From Deroplatys truncata (Eukaryota > Arthropoda > Insecta > Mantodea > Mantidae): a DNA stretch of 64,000 nucleotides. The notes under the pieces were generated by a model. The model had not been told where the DNA came from, did not search any database, and saw only the letters and a program-made list of their open reading frames with translations. Positions 1 to 12,229 of the stretch are shown piece by piece. Position 1 is the stretch's first letter, and every line of letters starts with the position of its first letter. Made by a program: the position numbers and the translations under genes. Location: contig CM060981.1 of assembly GCA_030765065.1 (NCBI GenBank), positions 227,547,152 to 227,611,151 on the forward strand, in the 5' to 3' direction.

Positions 1-470
1 CTCCGTTGAGCGTTCGTGTTGGTCTGCCTGTTGGCCTAGCGACGCGCGTGGTGTAGAATGTATTTTACGTTTCATCAGTGACATTGATTTTAGCCGACGC
101 ATTTGATGCGCTGAGCGTCTTTTCACTGTGTGATTTTAAATTGTCTTTTTAATGGGGCCTCTACTCTCCAGTGGACATATGGCGCTCATGTCCCTCGCAT
201 TCTACAGTTCTTGACACGTTTTACTCTTTTATTAACCATGCTTTTAGTGTGTTGGTTTTTGGGATTTGGTGTATTGTTTTTTGTTTGTTTGTTTTTTTAT
301 TAGCTTTTTGGACATCGCGGGTTTGTATCCCGTTTGTTAATTATGCGGTTTTTTACCAGTCTTTTATTTTTTGGACTTTAAATTTTATACTTTGTAAGGG
401 CGCTGATGAGCTTAGCTGTTTAGCTCCCTTAAACCGCATCTCATCATCATCATCATTATTATCAAGCCTT
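1..470 (+). mobile_element. Possible 3' tail of a non-LTR retrotransposon (LINE)
   Basis: The segment ends in GCGCTGATGAGC, then TTAGCTCCCTTAAACC and a run of TCA triplets at about 440-455. Insect LINEs of the I/Jockey/LOA type often end this way, with a gatgacc...ttagctccc motif before a (TCA)n tail. No reverse transcriptase lies inside the window, so only the 3' UTR would be present and the 5' limit is unknown. The open frame at 171-485 looks like chance. The call rests on the tail motif alone. Confidence 0.35.
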
Positions 471-479
471 CACGTGCGT

Positions 480-2384
480 GAATGAAGAAGCTGTTCTGGG
501 CTGTCGATTACCCGATGCATTTCTTACGTATTCATTCCCGGAGACACCAAAGTTAGAGTGACCGAGGAAAGGTGTGTAGGGGAACACACAGCTATACAGG
601 TCGAGCAGTGAAGACGTTAATGGTTGTTATTGGAATAAAGTCTCGCACTAGAGGATAGTGCAACCCACGTTATTATATGCAGGGCAACTCTGCAAATATC
701 TTCGACATTAAGTGACTGTGAAGCGTGGTAATGTACGTTGTAGTACAAGTTTAAGTCGTATGAACCTACTTATGGAAGCTATAAGTCTGGAGTAATGTTC
801 TCGCTGGAAAAGGTATTGCTTGGTGCATACTGCCCCATTAACTACTGCATTATATGGAAGGGGTGAACGTGATCTTCGATTAACGTCGTAGTACTTTCCG
901 TACGTGATTTGAGAATTATTTTCGGTGAAGAATATGGGTGTAACAGATGGTGAGCTGTCGGCAAGATTTCAAACTGCAACAGTTAATATTTGGAAGTGAC
1001 GTCGCAACTAGTTCATCTTTGGGAAATATTCAACTGCGGTTTTGCACTTTACCTTAAACCAGTTTAGACAATTGCATATCACAGTTCGGGCAAGGAAATT
1101 CTAAGGCTTAACAGGGAAAATGTTTTCTGTCTAATTTATTCAAAATCAAGGGCTTAAGATTGCATGCCAGCTTCATGTTTTGCATCTCTGTCCGGCGTAT
1201 TTGATTATGTTTCCCTGTAATGTAAATTGGTTCAAAGAGATAAGAAATTATGTCGGAGATACGCAAATTAAATATTTCCGAAATCTTCAGAATACCAAAG
1301 TATGTTCTTATAAATGAGTTAATAATTTGAAAGCTAATATAAGGGCATCCTAACACAATCAAAGGGGTATTTAATTTAGAGAGAAACGTGGGAGGTACCT
1401 TGTGATCACAGAAGTAAGGTTCTAAATAACCAAATTTGCAAGTTTTAATTGCATAATAGTAATTATTACTGTTTTAAAGTGGGTTTGGCATTGGCAAGCT
1501 TTGGAAGATGAAACTTATTGGTGAAATTCATGGATTCGCGTTGTAGTGAACCAGGTATATGATTTCACAGAGAAATATTGTCAAACGGTAACGCTGTAGT
1601 AACTTGTAGTACTTATTCTATAAATTTGTAAATAACGTGTTATAACTGTGTATGGTTCAATTCCCATTGGTTAATGGGGTTTTACGAATTGTGAAGGTCT
1701 GAGAGGGATATCAGCAAACTTGAGCAAAATCTAATAGGGTTGTATACTTAATATGGATCTCAGGGGTAAATGATTTAATGATTATAGTAACCAATATTAA
1801 ATGAAAAACGTCGTATAGCTAAAGGGAATACAGAATTAATTAATCTAGGTTACCCAACTGTTAAAATTTCAGAATGAAATGCATGAAATGTGTTGTTTAT
1901 ATTAGTTACAAATAATCAGAAAGGATTATGCAAATATGTACGATTTATCTAAAACACTAATGGAGCTTTTAGCACGTGTTCCGTAACATTATATGCCCAA
2001 CTAGTAAATTATATTACATTGGAATAATTCAGCAGAGAGTGGGCGTCACACTTCCATCAATAATACTACATAAATTAGTGGCATCATATCTAATAAGATA
2101 AACATACATATGGAAACTTGTATGCGTGTATAGGCTAATGCCCATACACACATCGCTCCATGGATTTTCATATTTTTCCCCCATTAAAAGGAACTACGAC
2201 GGATGCAGGCTAGATTCCTAATTCAATTCCTAAATGACTAAAATATTAAACGAAGTTGACAAGCTTCAGACGCAGGAATACCATCATGCTGAAGCCATGG
2301 GTGGTGCAAAGAAACGGGATTCTTTGAAATATTGAAAGGAAAGTTCAGATATCGCATTACATTAACTTTTATTATATGAAAATA
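480..2384. other. No recognised feature
   Basis: AT-rich sequence with only short chance open frames. I see no transposon ends, splice-flanked frame or RNA gene. Confidence 0.5.
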
Positions 2385-2880
2385 TAGCACATAGTATGCA
2401 TGTAATCATTACTTCTGAAAATGATGCCCTTCAAATGCCCTCCACCATTAATTTCACATTCTTGCAATCACTCTTTGAAATTTCTCATCACTCCTTGTAA
2501 CATTTCGACCGTGATGTTTCCAATTTCTGCACAATTTGCTGTCTTCAGTTCTTGAATTTTTTGCGTATGCTTTATGTTTTAGGTATCGTATAAAAATAAA
2601 TCACATGCTGTTCAGTTGAGGGATCGTGCAGGCCAAGGAATGTCACCATTTCTTGATATGACATGATTTCCAAACAAATTGCGTAATTCCGTTATAGCGA
2701 TGCATGCAGTATGTACTGTTGAATCGTCTTGTTGAAACCAAGGCGTTCTGTTGATACGAAAACTTCTTCTTCTCAATTCGTCACGTAAGAAATTTTGAAT
2801 CATTGTGACATAACGTGCTGCATTCACAGTTTACGCGCGACCATTTGGCATCCTCAAAGAAATATGGCCTAATAATCCCT
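2385..2880 (-). pseudogene. Decayed Tc1/mariner-superfamily transposase, C-terminal part
   Basis: Read on the minus strand, 2612-2827 gives a catalytic-domain fragment with WFQQDDSTVHTA (the second catalytic Asp block, usually WFQQDGATAHTA), then a VISRNGDIPWPARS block that normally precedes the third catalytic residue. Past a stop, the same strand continues with a family-like C-terminus (NFKECLQECEINGGGH, near 2430). The N-terminal DNA-binding region and the first catalytic Asp were not found, and stops interrupt the frame. No terminal inverted repeats could be paired. It is a dead fragment lying just upstream of a family A repeat copy. Confidence 0.7.
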
Positions 2881-2910
2881 TTAGTAGACAGCATTCCAAT
2901 TCGTTACCCC

Positions 2911-3828
2911 TTTTACTTTCTCTAATAGATATAGTAAGTAGGGGAAGTATTGTATTACACCCAAAAATTCGATACCGAGATTTCACCGGAATATGTTTGA
3001 GACCCCCTCAATCCAAAAAAAGCATTTTGGAAACATGTCCGTGTGTGTCTGTGAATAGAGTAACTCGGAAACGAACAGTAGGATAAACACCAAACTTGGT
3101 ATTTACGTTCAGTATCTTCCACAGATGCGACACGAAGGTTTTCAAGAAAATCCCCCCACCCCAGATTACCCTTTACATGGAACATTTTTCGAAAATTTTA
3201 ATTTTCTCAAAAATGGCTAACAATTTTGATTAAAATATCGTATGTTTAAGATATTTTCATGACAAATAAAACGTTTATCTTGAATTTTCTGGGAATGTCT
3301 CCAAAAGTATTCTTTATTGTGAACAACTTTTGTATAACTGGTAAACCATAAGAGATAGACAAAATGTTACTACACACAAACTGTACATCGCGTTAAAACA
3401 CACAATTTATGTCATATGTTTTTTGTTGAGCGAACCATTTTCGAGATATTACTTGTTATTCCCTTACATTTTTCAATACTTATTTTCTCAAATCGGAATT
3501 CGTTATTCATTTTTTGTCTGGATATGTAAAAAGTATTAATCTGTGGCAAACAGAATGGTGCTGGACCTAGCAACCAGCTATTAAGAGATATGTCTGTGCT
3601 TATATTGCCCTTGGAAATACAGAACAAGGCGAACATTGTAGGCCTTAAGCGATAGTCAAATATTTTTATAACTGGTCGCTGTGTAAAATGTAATTCTCTT
3701 TGCATGTCAAAAGATCGTTACTGCAAATGTTTATCTCGATTAATATGAAATAGATGGAGAATAAGAGTTTGAAAAATAGTTTGTACAAAAGTAGAGAAAA
3801 TCATGTGAGTGTAACACTTAAGATTTTT
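2911..3828 (-). repeat. Family A interspersed repeat, copy 1
   Basis: A nearly full-length copy in reverse orientation. It runs from the 3'-end signature (TTTTACTTTCTCTA and AGTAAGTAGGGG) through the block around TTGAGACCCCCT and the CATGTCCGTGTGTGTCTGTG tract to the 5' end near TCATGTGAGTGTAACAC. The open frames at 2955-3185 and 3412-3705 are parts of this repeat, and the same peptides recur at other copies, so they are not genes. The family is unclassified: no transposase or reverse transcriptase is recognisable in it. Confidence 0.8.
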
Positions 3829-3884
3829 AAATATAAATTCCGGGACTTAAAAGTATTTATAATATTGGTGTAGGTTATGTCGAA

Positions 3885-4105
3885 GTGATTTTGAGAACGC
3901 CTCGTTTTTCGCCGGGAAAACTGCGAGACACTTCTGGAATTTGATGTTTGAATGAGGGTGTTGTCAGGCTAGCTGAGTTAGAGAAACAGCACGGAAAACT
4001 GGAGATTCATGTTCTATTTCCGATATGGCAACGGACTTTTCAACCTGATTCTACCTTTACAACTTTAGAGATATCGCGCATGTGCGGAAGGACAGTATTA
4101 TTATC
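3885..4105 (+). mobile_element. SINE-like repeat, family D, diverged copy
   Basis: It shares the order of blocks with the copies at 12335, 18265 and 61765: GAGAACGCCT..., a GGGAAAAC-type segment, a tRNA-like stretch with GCTAGCTGAGTTAGAG (box A-like), a degenerate box B (ATGTTCTATTTCC), and then TTTTCAACCTGATTCTACCTT. The tRNA-like head implies RNA polymerase III ancestry. This copy is old. Confidence 0.5.
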
Positions 4106-4311
4106 AGTATAATAAATGCACGAACTTATGTCAGTATGAGCAATAAAATTAAAGCTTAGCTTTTCTATAAATTAACACAGAAACTCTTAATTACTATTGA
4201 ATCATATACAACTGGTAAATCATATAACACAGGACGAGCTATTGCAGTGAAGCTGTAGGACGTGTTAAAACATACAAGTTATTCTGTATGTAACTTACTA
4301 TTACTACCTTT

Positions 4312-5392
4312 TGCGGCAGTATCTCCTTGTGTCCGTTGTTTTGTGGTTGTTTTTAAATCCCCGTTGCTCGCGGCTTACCTTGCTGCATCCTCCACGTTGG
4401 CTCCAGATGTTCGCAGTATGCTGGTTCTCTGCATTTTTATCCTCGGCTAGCTGCAGTAATTTTTAAACTATGTGAGAGCATGGACTTATCCTTGGTAAAG
4501 GAAGCGTAGATCTCGGGTGGTGGTAAAAGGAGAAATAGACGTGCTTTGGTTACGAAAAGACGACACTGCAGTTTCTTTTATTTAGTTACTCCCTGTAGTA
4601 CACAACACTGATATTGCCACCGTTAAAACACTGTCCACCGCTGTTGAAACACGGCGCGGATATGACGCGAAGTTTACATGTGCTTCTTATATCTCTTTAC
4701 GCGTAGCGATTCTTATGTGTGTTTCGAAAACTGTCTTCATTCACTTTTGGCGCGATATCTCTCAAACATCCTGCAGCATCTCTCCCTGCCTGTAGTTTCG
4801 CAAAATGTTCCCTGACCAAATGACCGAATGCCTCGATTTGTTCCTAACAGATCCATTTATAGTCGCAGGCTTCTGGGGCTGCTTCCTTTCCTATTGGTCC
4901 ATTTTTAGCGCCACTCAACGCGTCTCACTATTTCATATAAACTTACAGGGACCTCATTGGTCCAAGTTTAACATAAATCCCGGCTTTTCCTAAATTCACC
5001 GTTAAGCTGCTTGTCTCTCTCACTTGGTCACGGCGAATTATCGTATAAAGGAACAAAGACTCTACACCCTCGCTGTATGAACAATGCCCCTGCAACCAGA
5101 GAGACATCGTAAAACTAGACTTTCTGCCTTCGAAGACACTTTTCTTGTAGCTAAGACATTTCGTCGTGGACAGTATTCTAACATAGCGCTTAAATTATTT
5201 ACATTAAACAATTTATAACTCCTCTAATATTAGTAACCTAAATACATACATGTCGTTAAATCACCCTTCTTAAACTATACAAGCAGTGGAAGAAAAAGAT
5301 ATGCACATAGTATGATTTAACATCAATAAAAATTAATAAATCAAATTATCTATAAATACATTTCTCGGGTTCGGCCTAGAGTTGCCGTTTCA
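4312..5392 (+). mobile_element. Family B repeat, copy 1; candidate solo LTR (fossil)
   Basis: A 1081-bp repeat found three times in the window (also at 16945 and, reversed, 27969). Its shared edges are TGCGGCAGT at the left and GCCGTTTCA at the right, giving TG...CA ends. This copy is flanked on both sides by CTTT (4308-4311 and 5393-5396), a 4-bp match as expected for an LTR integration. Inside, an ATTGGTCC box followed by TATAAA-like sequence looks like a promoter. No internal retroelement genes adjoin it. A non-LTR identity cannot be excluded because the other two copies have only 3 of 4 matching flanks. Confidence 0.5.
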
Positions 5393-5396
5393 CTTT

Positions 5397-6185
5397 CCAG
5401 TGGATTATGTAATTTTTTACAGCGTGTAGGAGTAGTCTCCGAAAATTCTCTGTTTAAATTAAGCGATACAGGAGAGATTAGACTTTAAAGAAGCGTACAT
5501 TATTAATTACGAAATGTGTAAATTTTATGTCCCTAATGCTGTAATTAATTAATTTGAAATTGTGTATAGCGATGGAAATCTGAGGAATGAGATAATGGCA
5601 TTCACTCATCGAAAAGAATTCTGATTTCGTATCAGGTATATGCCGAAATGAAACAAGCCATATAATATTGCAAATTTAATATCGCCCATGGAAGAAAGTC
5701 CATGTTTTCTTTCTTTTTGTGTATCACGGTAAGCCCTATATGATTAATGATACTGAGTTTTCAGAGAGTTTTGCAACGACTAGTCAGCGCCGCTGTGATG
5801 TATGACATTGAACAGCTTCCATTAAAGGGAAGGGTCATACTTCATTTTGTAGCAAGCGCTTGTTTTCCTGCAGAATAAGCACAACGCAAATAAGGTAAAT
5901 GTTGAATTTTGTTAACTGCGTTTTATCCACAGCCTGCTTTAAATATAGAAGCGTTAAGAAAAATACGTATTACATGAAATAGTTGTGCATTTATGTTTTA
6001 TGTCAGTGATTTATAACGACTATTGAAGTTAGTACGTTATCTAGTTCAGCCACTAACGAATGTGCGTGAGCCAGTAAGATATTATAATAGTTTACCAAAT
6101 ATTGTTCTGCAAATAGCAATAATAGCTGTACAGACATTAATTCAGTTATAAAAGGTAAAGTTGGGGCGACACTTTTGTCCGTGGT
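5397..6185. other. No recognised feature
   Basis: AT-rich sequence between a family B and a family A copy. Nothing recognisable was seen. Confidence 0.5.
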
Positions 6186-6351
6186 ATTTAATTTTTACTT
6201 TCTCTACCACGTACATAGTAAGTAGGTATTGCATTCCACCCAAAAATTCTGTATTGAGATTTCACGGAAAATGCATGCTTTGAGTCTCCCAAATCCCATA
6301 CAAAAAGTATTGTTAGAAAAAATGTCAGCCTGTGTATATGTGAGAACAGCA

Positions 6352-6535
6352 GCAGGCCCTCGTAGCCGGGGTCGCTGGAATGTGTAGCTCCAGCGCTCCG
6401 CCAAGCTGAGGGTCGGGTGTTCGAGTCCTGCCATGGGCATGGGTGTAATGCGTAATGCGGTAATAAGCGGTAACGAAAAGAACAGTAAAAACACAGTATC
6501 ATAAACTTGGTAAAACAAGGGAACTTTAAAGGAAA
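6352..6535 (+). mobile_element. tRNA-derived SINE with 7-bp target duplication
   Basis: The insertion in family A copy 2 is bounded by AACAGCA on both sides (6345-6351 and 6536-6542). Its head reads GCCCTCGTAGCCGGGGTCG with a box B-like GTGTTCGAGTCCTGCC about 60 bases further on, which indicates a tRNA-derived RNA polymerase III promoter. The A-rich, slightly repetitive 3' part ends at the duplication. It is younger than the family A copy it interrupts. Confidence 0.75.
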
Positions 6536-6974
6536 AACAGCAAAACTCAAAAACTAAATGTCGCATAAATACCCAACTTGGTATTTAAGTTCAGTACCTT
6601 CCAAAGATGCGATGATGATTTTCAAGAAAATCCCCTTACCTCAAACTATCCTTTACATGAAACATTTTTCGAATATTTTATTTTCTGAAAAGTGGCTAAC
6701 GTTTTGATTAAAATGCTATATGAGATATATTTACATGGCAAAGTACATATCTGCAATTTTTGGGAATAACTTGTGAAATATGTTTCAGTCGAAGGAAATT
6801 CATATATTATTGCAGCGAAAGACGATAATGTACCGCACAAATTTATTTTAACTAGTTTTTTTTTTTGTGTGAAGAATCCGAGATATCCGTTATAATGGTT
6901 CGAATTACTCAATACTTTGTTATTAAGTCTTGCGTATTTTCACTGTTTCTCACGATATCATGGAAACAGTATGA

Positions 6975-7160
6975 CATAGCTGGCCCCGTAGCTCACTCGG
7001 TAGAGCACCTGCCTGTTGTGCAAGGTGTGCCGTGTTCGATTCCCGGCTGGGGCGGTGAGAATTTTTCTCTAACCAAGATTATTCTCTATTGTCCCCAGTG
7101 CCTGGAAATATTAATGAGAGTGTAAATGTGTGTATGATCTAATGATTAAAAACAAAAGGA
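6975..7160 (+). mobile_element. tRNA-like SINE head (Asn-like anticodon loop) plus tail
   Basis: Bases 6982-7053 resemble a tRNA: GCCCCGTAGCTCA with CGGTAGAGC (box A and D-arm), an anticodon loop CTGTTGT that would place GTT (Asn) at the anticodon, and GTGTTCGATTCCCGGC (box B and T-arm), with a partly complementary GGGGC end. The acceptor and anticodon stems contain mismatches, and a non-tRNA tail ending in an A-rich stretch follows. I therefore read it as a SINE rather than a working tRNA. It lies inside family A copy 2. Confidence 0.65.
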
Positions 7161-7564
7161 GAAAACAAAGTTCATTAAATCCAACGACAAGCGAATACGA
7201 GTTCACACCATTGCCAATAGGTAATAAGTTCCAAAGGAAAGGCCACAGATAAGACCAATTCAGTTAAAGGCGGGGTATAAATGGAACTTAAAAAATGGAA
7301 CATTAGGGCCTGCGTATAACGTCCAGTTCTTAATCATTTGACAATCGGTGTTCTCTTTGTATCTATAACGAACTGTGTAATGTAACTACTTCTGCAGAGG
7401 TTTATCTCGAATAAAATGAAGTAGATAGAATAAAATTTCGTAAAATTAATTTGTATATCCACTAGTAAGGGATAGAAGGTAGAGAAAGCCAAATGTATGT
7501 AACACATCATATCTTTTAATGCTGTTTTACGTCTAGTCTTACTTTATAGGTAACTGCAGGCGGC

Positions 7565-7745
7565 GACACTTGTGATGCCTTGAAATGTAATATGAATTGG
7601 GAAAGGAAATTTGAGAAGGAAACGCTCCAAACGTAAGTTTAGAATACCTCCCAGGCATTTGCCAGTTACGAGGACTGAGGAAACCCTCGAAAATTCCGCT
7701 AACATCCAGTCCTGGAGTGATTTGAAACGCAGATCTTCCACGTTT
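7565..7745 (-). mobile_element. SINE family F, reverse copy
   Basis: Read on the minus strand it carries GGGTTTCCTCAGTCCTCGTAACTGGCAAATGCC, shown here as two blocks (TTTCCTCAGTCC; AACTGGCAAATGCC), matching the plus-strand copies at about 7905 and 8135. It ends in the TTTCCTTTCCCAATT segment also seen there. The tRNA-like head is poorly preserved. Confidence 0.55.
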
Positions 7746-7859
7746 TTATTGTATTTTATTTAATTTTTGCGCTTAAATTCAACGAAGCGTTGTCATAACG
7801 GTGCTTCCTAGTGAGAACATGTAGCATGCACTGTTACCCTTTGAAGTTCGGCAATATTT

Positions 7860-8075
7860 TGGGGGAGTCAAAATATCCTGCCCCCCCGAAAAGATCACGA
7901 GTCTGTGCCTTAACTGCCTCGGCTAGTGTGGTCGTTAAGACTGGGACTCATAAACAGGACTCCGCAGGTTTTCCTCAGCACACACAACTCGTAAATGCCA
8001 TGGACTACGAACCCTAAACGTAGGCTTGAAACGTTTGCTTACCCATTTCCTTTCCAAATTATCATTTAATTTCAT
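7860..8075 (+). mobile_element. SINE family F, copy 2
   Basis: It contains CTCGGCTAGTGTGGTCGTTAAG (tRNA-like head), then GGTTTTCCTCAGCACACACA and CTCGTAAATGCCATGGAC, then TTGAAACG...CCATTTCCTTTCCAAATTATCATTTAATTTC, the same order of blocks as copy 3. The short open frame at 7811-8017 is not a gene. Confidence 0.5.
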
Positions 8076-8134
8076 GTATCTAAAAATGTTCATCTAACGT
8101 TGGTACCGACATAGAAACAACTGGCTTTAAATGC

Positions 8135-8345
8135 TATTACCGCCAGAGGTAGCCCGGATAAGGCACGGACACGTAAACACCCGGTCTGCGGTTCAAATTA
8201 GGTCAGCACTGACCTCACTGGTAGGGTTTTTCCTCAGTCCTCATAACTGGTAAATGCTAGGGTGGTGGCCTAATGTTGGACCTCGAATGTTTCCATTCTA
8301 AATTTCCTTTACGATTATCATTTCATGTATCACCAGTGTACACCG
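8135..8345 (+). mobile_element. SINE family F, copy 3
   Basis: A tRNA-like head (GTAGCCCGGATAAGGCACGG, then CGGTCTGCGGTTCAAATT as box B) is followed by TTTTTCCTCAGTCCTCATAA, CTGGTAAATGCTAGG and a TTTCCTTTACGATTATCATTTC tail. It is the best preserved of three family F copies lying within 800 bases. Confidence 0.6.
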
Positions 8346-8559
8346 ACTGTGGCGCCGTTTGCAGTTAAACACAACTAAAAATAATAAAAGACTGTTAAAA
8401 AAGGTAAATGTGTTAAAAAATGCACATTATACAAATCAGATGTGGCATATATACCCCACAGTGGCGGCTGTTCAGTAAGCGTTTATAATTCTGTCACCAA
8501 ATACAAACTCGTCGCGTTTGCTTACAACAATAGTATTTATTTTAAGTTCAACTCATGTG

Positions 8560-8840
8560 TGCGCGCGTTTGTGTGTGAACAGCATAACTCAGTAACTACA
8601 TTTCCATAAATACCAAACTTGGTATTTGAATTCATATCTTCCAAAGATACAACACGAAGATTTTCAAGAAAATTCCCCCACCTCCAACTTCCCTTTGCAT
8701 AAAAAGTTTTTCAAATGTTTTGTTTTCTGAAGAATGGCTCTAACAATTTTGATTAAAATACCATATATTAAACATAATTACATGAAAAATGAAATGTATA
8801 TCTTAAATTTTCTGAGATTTGAGACAGTAACTATGGTTAT
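8560..8840 (-). repeat. Family A repeat, copy 3, first part
   Basis: Reverse-oriented family A sequence (TGTGTGTGAACAGCATAACTC, ACCAAACTTGGTATTTG, TTTTCAAGAAAATTCCCCCA). It stops near 8840. Matching sequence resumes at about 9790, so the two parts are read as one copy split by an insertion or rearrangement. Confidence 0.65.
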
Positions 8841-9789
8841 ATATAGCATGTATATAATAATGCAAATTATAATGTAAAATAATATTAATAAGCAAAATAC
8901 TGGTTATATAAATAGAAGTTAAGGCATAAGTTTTATGTATGTGCAAGTGTAGCTGGAGCTGTAGAACCCTTGTTAAAAGCTGACAAACATATCTTTGTGT
9001 TAGAATTAGGGCGCAGGCAAAAAGGACTTTTACGGGAAAGTCATAAAAGCCAGACCTTTGTCTTTGTGAAATGGGTGAAGTCTTCTAGAAGGTTCCAAGC
9101 TGAACGAAGACAGACAATGAGATTTTAAGGAAGAATATGTTTAAAATATTTGAGTGCAGCAAATTTAGTTGTAGCGTCCCCATCAGCCAAGGCGGTTGCG
9201 TATAAACTGCTGCGATGTGAATAACATACATGTAAGCTCTCAGAAGCAGGCGTTATTAGTCACTTCTCATAATGTAGTAGGAACATTGAAATGTTATCAA
9301 TTAAATGCCTATAGGAACGTGTGATAAATACTACCGGTATGTCTAGAGCAATTATAAAATACTTGATTGCTCAGCGACCGCAAGCTTAGCGCCCGAACGT
9401 GGTGGGGCTAGACCGTTCTACAGCTCCAATTACATAACTAAAGTAAATGTGTAGCTTCTTACTAAAACAGTAAATGCGTGTGCCATTAAAGCATAGTGTT
9501 CTTCATTGACTTAATCTATTGTTAGAGTTGTTACTCCTTACCTTCCTTCCCGTATCACACCCTGCAAAGTTAAACAAGCTCTACCAAAAACCCAAATAAC
9601 AGCAGCCGTGGCAAGAAATAAAAAGAACACTTTAAGAGTAACACCTAAAGCACAAGAATCACACAAGTATCACCATAGTTCATATATTAATTCATAAATT
9701 AATATATCGGACATACTGCGAGTTATACTCTCCCACCACGAGTATACCGCAGAGCCTGTGAAGTCCTATTTATTTGGAAGGAATTTTAT
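8841..9789. other. Unidentified DNA between two parts of a family A copy
   Basis: About 950 bases with no recognised ends, frames or tRNA-like boxes. It could be an insertion in family A copy 3, but no duplicated flanks or paired ends were found. Confidence 0.4.
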
Positions 9790-10890
9790 ATAAATCTTGT
9801 ATAACGTAAAGGATCGTTACACGAAAACGTACTCTACAAAAGATATATATATCTCCTTAAAACACACAATTTATTTCCAATAACCTTTCTAAGATATTCG
9901 TTATTAATGATTCGCATTGTTCAATACTTTTGTCATTTCTTTAAGCTCCTGTCGATTGTCAGTTGTTTCTCGCGATGTCATGGAATTTTAATGCCAATAT
10001 ATAGCTTCCTGTTCTTAAAGAACATTGGGACTAAACTTTCCAACTTGTTTAATTTTAAAGCTATTCACTTGAAAACTGGCATACTTATATAAATGAATAA
10101 ATAAATGGCTGTGCAAAAGCTCAAAGCTTAGTTTGAATAGTTTTCATATACTACAATTAAATGTTTTTAATTAGGGAACAAAAGTAAACTTTCTAAAATT
10201 GTTTTGAGCATTCAAATCTATCAGAAGAGAAGTATAGTAGTGATATTTATTAATACTTTAGTACAGTGAAAAAAGTTGAAGTCGGTCTTATTAATTGTAG
10301 AGCAATAAACTGTTGTTTTTATGAAGTTGTTGGTGTTTAAAATGTCCTTGTTTCTTAGTATAAACTAGTTTTTTGTGAGCAGACAAATAAAGCATTCATA
10401 CACTGCAAACTTGGATCTTTAAAAACCACACTTCATATTATGTATGCAAATTTTCATTCCAATTAGAGAAAAAATGAAACGTAAGGAATACATTTCATGC
10501 CCAAAAATGTTAAACTAAGAAAACCACATACACAAAGGGTCCATCAGGCTTAAAAGAGCGCTCACGGGCGATTCAAACATGTCCCTGGGCTTTTGAAAAT
10601 GGTGGATCGTGAAAAATATTTGACCAAAATGAGCCACAGATGTCTATGGAATATTTATATGATATAATTATAAAAATAGACAATTTTATCATTTTCTTCT
10701 AAAAGTTCAGTCCCAGTGTTTCTTAAACATTTGACTACTCCCTTTGTGTCTATAAAGAAATGTGTAATGTAGGTTATTCCGGAAAGCTTTCTCTTGATTA
10801 AAATGAATTAGATAGGAAATTAAACTTAGTAAGAATAATTTGAATACCCGCTAATAAGCGATAGAGAGTAGAGAAAGTCACGTAAACGTA
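9790..10890 (-). repeat. Family A repeat, copy 3, second part
   Basis: It continues in reverse with CTCCTTAAAACACACAATTTA and TCTCGCGATGTCATGG, and ends at GTAGAGAAAGTCACGTAAACGTAACA, equivalent to the family 5' end. It belongs to the same subfamily as copies 2 and 8. Frames at 9907-10092 and 10826-11020 are not genes. Confidence 0.6.
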
Positions 10891-11403
10891 ACATGAACCC
10901 TTTCCTTTTGTTATGACTGTAAGCACAGAACATGTTTATACATAAAAGCATCATAGGGCGCTCCGTGAGAAGCATAGTGTATGAGACGGATGTGAATTTC
11001 TTTAGAGCCATTGAGATCATTACTTATACAAAAGAAGAGGTCGCAAAAGGGTCACTTGGGGTCCTAAATACCGAGCGAGTGAGTGGGCAATAAAAACGTC
11101 ACACCAATAACGCAGTGATGAAGTCAGGCTGCTTGAAGACTACCAAACACATGTATAGTTTCTCCTCTTTCCTTGACAGTCTTTTTAATGCTCTCTCTCT
11201 TGCAGAAGTAAACCAGAATACAAAGGACCTTCGTCCTGCCGTCTGGTAATGAAATTAGGAGCGATCTCCAAGACAACAGTCGGGTTACTGTAACTAAGGA
11301 ACTTATAATAAATACACACAGATTCTGAGATAAATGTAGTATTATAATTAATGATTCTTTCACATATTTTGTAGGCTAAAGTTGTGAAGAGAGAATCAGA
11401 CTG
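10891..11403. other. No recognised feature
   Basis: Short overlapping minus-strand frames only. No motif, splice-flanked frame or repeat edge was recognised. Confidence 0.45.
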
Positions 11404-12229
11404 AAAAAATCTAATTGTTACATTCACATGAATTTTCTCTATTTTTGTACAAACTATTTTTACAAATGCTTATTCTCAATCTACTACATGTTAATCAATA
11501 TAAAAATTTGCAGAACCTATCGTATTGCTAATTTTCTTGTAGGTAAGAGGGGAATATTGTAGGCTTTAAGAGAGTTAAATCTTTTAAGAGCTGGTTGCTA
11601 TGTGGAGCATTCCATTCTCTTTGCATGTCCAAGACATAAAAAAGTATAGGTATTGGAAAATTCAAACAGATAACCAGGAATATCTTGGAAATGGTTCACT
11701 ACACAAAAGAATGTATATGGATAAATTGTATTTTATCAAGATCTACATTTTGTTGTATAGTAAGATTTTATGCATCTGCTACAGTTTACCAGTTATGCAA
11801 AAAGCCATTCAGAGCGAAGCGGGCTTTTGGGGAAATTCCCAGAAAATTCAAGATATACATTTCATTTGCCATGAAAATATCTTAAACATATGATATTTTA
11901 ATCAAAATGGTTAGAACCTGTCTTGAGAAAATGAAAATTTTCGAAAAATGTTCCATGTAAGGTGTAATCTGGGGTGGGGGATTTTCTTGAAAACCTTCGT
12001 GTCGCATCTCTGGAAGATACTGAACCTAAATACCAAGTTCGGTGTTTATCCGACTGTTCATTTCTGAGTTTTGCTGTTCACAGACACACACACGAACATG
12101 TTTCCAAAAATGCTCATTTTGGATTCGGGGGTCTCAAAACATGTATTTCCGGTGAACTCTCGGTATAAATTGTTTGGGTGGAATTCAATACTTACCCTAC
12201 TTACTATCAGTAGTAAAGAAAGTAAAAAT
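11404..12229 (+). repeat. Family A repeat, copy 4
   Basis: A plus-strand copy, nearly complete. The 5' end is ATTCACATGAATTTTCTCT; later come GAGCTGGTTGCTATGTGGAGC, TGTTCCATGTAAGG, GTCGCATCTCTGGAAGATAC and GGTGGAATTCAATACTTACC, and the 3' end is AGTAGTAAAGAAAGTAAAAA. Its internal frames (11600-11893, 11974-12168) repeat at other copies. Confidence 0.8.

Larger units (their letters stand above)
6188..7520 (-). repeat. Family A repeat, copy 2, carrying two SINE insertions
   Basis: The reverse copy starts with the TTTTTACTTTCTCTAC end and runs through the CACCCAAAAATTC block to the 5' end near AGAGAAAGCCAAATGTATGTAACAC at about 7500. It is interrupted by a SINE at 6352-6535 and a tRNA-like SINE at about 6975-7160. 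Its inner part resembles copies 3 and 8 more than the plus-strand copies, suggesting a subfamily. Overlapping frames at 6188-6566 are repeat sequence, not genes. Confidence 0.75.

Noticed and set aside
6982-7053. A functional tRNA-Asn gene
   Set aside because: The box A, box B and GTT anticodon position are good, but acceptor and anticodon stems mismatch and a SINE tail follows. Read as a SINE head.
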